Of a stretch of DNA of 64,000 nucleotides, positions 61,765-64,000 are shown piece by piece (the stretch's first letter is position 1; each line of letters begins with the position of its first letter). The stretch spans positions 1 through 64,000 of the forward strand of contig CADECM010000003.1 of assembly GCA_902825845.1 (NCBI GenBank), read 5' to 3'. Under the pieces are notes generated by a model. The model was not told the DNA's origin. It was given only the letters and a program-made list of their open reading frames with translations, and ran no database searches. Source of the DNA: an uncultured beta proteobacterium. GTDB taxonomy: Bacteria > Pseudomonadota > Gammaproteobacteria > Burkholderiales > SG8-41. The translations under genes and the position numbers were made by a program.

Positions 61765-64000
61765 TTTCGCGCTTTTTCATCGACCGCCCGATTTTCGCCG
61801 CGGTACTGTCGATATTCATCGTCATCGCGGGTCTGGCCGCGATACGCATTCTGCCCATTGCGCAGTATCCCGAAATCGCACCGCCGGTGGTGACGGTACG
61901 CGCGATTTATCCCGGCGCCTCTGCGCAAGTGCTGGAACAGACCGTGGCCGCGCCGCTGGAGAATCAGATCAACGGCGTCGAGCACATGCTCTATATGAAC
62001 TCGACCTCCACCGCGCAGGGCGTGGTGGAAATTCGCATCACCTTCGACATCGGCGCGAATGTCGACACCGCGGCATTGAACGTCAACAATCGCGTCAAGC
62101 AGGTCGAGCCGCGGCTGCCGCTGGAAGTGCGGCGGCTGGGCGTGACGGTTGAGAAAGGTTCGTCATCGTTCCTGCAGGTGCTGGCGTTTACCTCGCCCGA
62201 CGGCAGTCGCGACGATTTGTTCATCTCGAACTACGTCACGCTTAATGTGCTGGACTCACTCAAGCGCATCCCCGGCACCACCAACGTGCAGATCTTCGGT
62301 GCCAAGGATTACGCCATGCGCATCTGGATGCGTCCGGACCGCATGGCGCAGTTGCATGTCACGTCCAATGACCTGATTCGCGCGATCAACGAACAGAACG
62401 CGCAGTTTGCCGCGGGCAAAATCGGCCAGTCGCCTTCGGGTGGCCCGCAGGAGCTGGTTTACACCATTACCACCAAGGGGCGCCTCTCCGAACCGTCCGA
62501 ATTCGAGAACATCGTGGTGCGCGCCAATGGCGACGGCTCGGTGCTGCGCCTGAAGGACGTGGCGCGCGTGGAACTGGGCGCGAAGGATTACGAGTTCATC
62601 GGCCGCGTCAACGGCAAGACGGCGACGCTGGTGGGCATTTTCCTGCAGCCCAACGCCAATGCGCTGGAGACCGCGGATCGCGTGAAAGCGGAAATGACGC
62701 GGCTGGCCAACGCGTATCCGAAAGGCTTGCAGCACCATGTGGTGTACGACACCACGCGCTTTGTCAAAGTGTCGATCCGCGAAGTGGTCATCACGCTGGC
62801 CGAGGCCATGGCGCTGGTGTTCCTGGTGGTGTTCCTGTTCCTGCAGAACTGGCGCGCGACGTTGATTCCGTTCGCGGCGGTGCCGGTGTCGCTGATCGGC
62901 ACCTTCGCCGGGCTGACGCTGCTCGGCTATTCGATCAACACGCTGACCTTGTTCGGCATGGTGCTCGCGATCGGCATTGTGGTGGACGACGCCATCGTGG
63001 TGCTGGAAAACGTCGAACGCATCATGCATGAACAGCATCTTGAAGCGCGCGAGGCCGCGATCAAGGCCATGCACGAGGTGACCAGTCCGATCATCGCCAT
63101 CGTGCTGACGCTGTGCGCAGTATTTGTGCCGATTGCGTTTCTGGGCGGCCTGACAGGCGAACTGTATCGGCAGTTCGCCGTGACCATCTCGATTGCGGTG
63201 GTGATTTCGGGACTGGTGGCGCTGACGCTGACGCCGAGCCTGTGCGTGCTGATCCTGAAGCGTTCGCCGCACGAGCCAGGGCGGTTTTTTCGCTGGTTCA
63301 ACGCATGGTTCCACCGCGTCACCGGGCACTATGTCGATGGCGTGACGTGGATGCTGCGGCGCGGGTTCGTGGGCGCGATCCTGTTCATCGGCATGGTGGC
63401 GATCACGGTCGGTCTGTGGCGCAGCACGCCCGGATCGCTGGTGCCCGACGAGGACCAGGGTTACTACATTGCGGCGGTGTTCCTGCCGGACGGCGCGACG
63501 CTGGAGCGCACCGACAAGGTGGTGAATCAGGTGGTCGAAGCGATCAAGTCCAATCCGGCCAATGAAAATGCCGTGGCGTTCACCGGACTGGATTTTCTGG
63601 GCGGTGGCTTCCGCAACAGCGCGGCGACAATTTTTGTCACACAAAAGCACTGGGATGAACGCAAGGTTGCCACACCGCAGCTGGTGGGCGAGTTTTTCAT
63701 GAAGACCGGGCATATCAAGGAGGCCTTGATCCTCGGCTTCGCGCCGCCGCCGATTTTTGGCTTGGGCAATGCGGGCGGTTTCGAGTTCTACCTGCAGAAC
63801 CGCGGCGAAGGCGGCGCGCCTCGCCTGTTCGAGGTGACGCAGCAGCTCCTGGCCGCGGTGCAGAAGGACGGTTCGTTCGCCTTCGTCAACACGCTGTGGC
63901 GCGCCAACGTGCCACAGCTCTATGTGGATGCCGACCGCGAAAAGGCGAAGACCGCGGGCGTGTCGCTGGATGAACTGTACGGCACGCTGGCGACGACGCT
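61761..64000 (+). CDS. RND multidrug efflux pump (AcrB/MexB-like), cut by window end
   Basis: The first 746 codons are present; the family has about 1040. Begins MISRFFIDRPIFAAVLSI; continues with YPEIAPPVVTVRAIYPGASA, VNNRVKQVEPRLP, and in TM4 GIVVDDAIVVLENVER with the proton-relay Asp pair. Belongs to the hydrophobe/amphiphile efflux-1 group. Start overlaps the adaptor stop. An outer-membrane channel gene, if linked, lies beyond the window. Confidence 0.95.
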   Translation, partial: MISRFFIDRPIFAAVLSIFIVIAGLAAIRILPIAQYPEIAPPVVTVRAIYPGASAQVLEQTVAAPLENQINGVEHMLYMNSTSTAQGVVEIRITFDIGANVDTAALNVNNRVKQVEPRLPLEVRRLGVTVEKGSSSFLQVLAFTSPDGSRDDLFISNYVTLNVLDSLKRIPGTTNVQIFGAKDYAMRIWMRPDRMAQLHVTSNDLIRAINEQNAQFAAGKIGQSPSGGPQELVYTITTKGRLSEPSEFENIVVRANGDGSVLRLKDVARVELGAKDYEFIGRVNGKTATLVGIFLQPNANALETADRVKAEMTRLANAYPKGLQHHVVYDTTRFVKVSIREVVITLAEAMALVFLVVFLFLQNWRATLIPFAAVPVSLIGTFAGLTLLGYSINTLTLFGMVLAIGIVVDDAIVVLENVERIMHEQHLEAREAAIKAMHEVTSPIIAIVLTLCAVFVPIAFLGGLTGELYRQFAVTISIAVVISGLVALTLTPSLCVLILKRSPHEPGRFFRWFNAWFHRVTGHYVDGVTWMLRRGFVGAILFIGMVAITVGLWRSTPGSLVPDEDQGYYIAAVFLPDGATLERTDKVVNQVVEAIKSNPANENAVAFTGLDFLGGGFRNSAATIFVTQKHWDERKVATPQLVGEFFMKTGHIKEALILGFAPPPIFGLGNAGGFEFYLQNRGEGGAPRLFEVTQQLLAAVQKDGSFAFVNTLWRANVPQLYVDADREKAKTAGVSLDELYGTLATT

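Noticed and set aside
62256..63713. 485-codon minus-strand reading frame opposite the RND pump.
   Set aside because: Antisense shadow; the plus strand encodes an unmistakable RND transporter.

Overview
GC-rich chromosomal DNA from a flagellated proteobacterium, most likely a betaproteobacterium. The evidence is an FlhDC master regulator, a two-domain FlgJ (rod scaffold plus muramidase), a cheD next to cheB, and the fliK-fliF and flgB-flgL gene orders. No rRNA, tRNA, CRISPR array or complete transposase gene is visible. The window is close to a complete flagellar island with the tail of a chemotaxis operon at its left end.

Layout: 1-4217 holds the end of a chemotaxis operon (possible chemoreceptor tail, cheR, cheD, cheB) and a receiver-HDOD regulator. 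4303-7158 holds a Rieske oxygenase gene that does not belong to motility and a receiver-EAL protein. 7243-18740 (minus) is fliR-fliQ-[receiver]-fliP-O-N-M-L and fliK-J-I-H-G-F, with fliE divergent at 18901. 19519-24816 (minus) carries ycgR, an flhB C-domain paralogue, a second fliK-like gene, fliT, fliS, fliD and fliC. 25303-28270 is flhDC-motAB. 28299-32183 holds non-flagellar genes: a membrane methyltransferase, a small winged-helix-like protein, a degenerate receiver/kinase and an FMN-dependent hydroxyacid oxidase. 32537-38630 is flhB-A-F-G-fliA. 38754-41200 (minus) is a receiver-EAL plus HD-GYP pair. 41317-42816 (minus) is flgN-M-A. 42984-53066 is flgB to flgL. 53070-54766 (minus) is a kinase/NarL-type response regulator pair. 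55473-58286 (minus) is a BarA/GacS-like hybrid kinase. 58675-64000 is an AI-2E-family permease, then a TetR repressor divergent from an RND efflux adaptor and pump (pump cut by the window end).

How it works together: FlhDC should switch on the basal-body genes. FliA, at the end of the flhB operon, then drives late genes. I find six sigma-28-like promoters, five with the same 12-nt spacing, in front of the HDOD gene, the first receiver-EAL gene, fliC, flgM, flhB (so fliA would feed back on itself) and flgK. Cyclic-di-GMP turnover is one-sided here: two EAL proteins, one HD-GYP and a PilZ brake (YcgR), but no GGDEF cyclase.

The main unexplained structure is repetitive DNA. There are two copies of a ~180-bp MITE-like element whose terminal CTAG coincides with the stop codon of the adjacent gene, a third nested-palindrome element also bounded by CTAG/CTGG, and about ten copies of an AT-rich, IHF-site-like motif placed at gene junctions, at start codons and once inside a gene.
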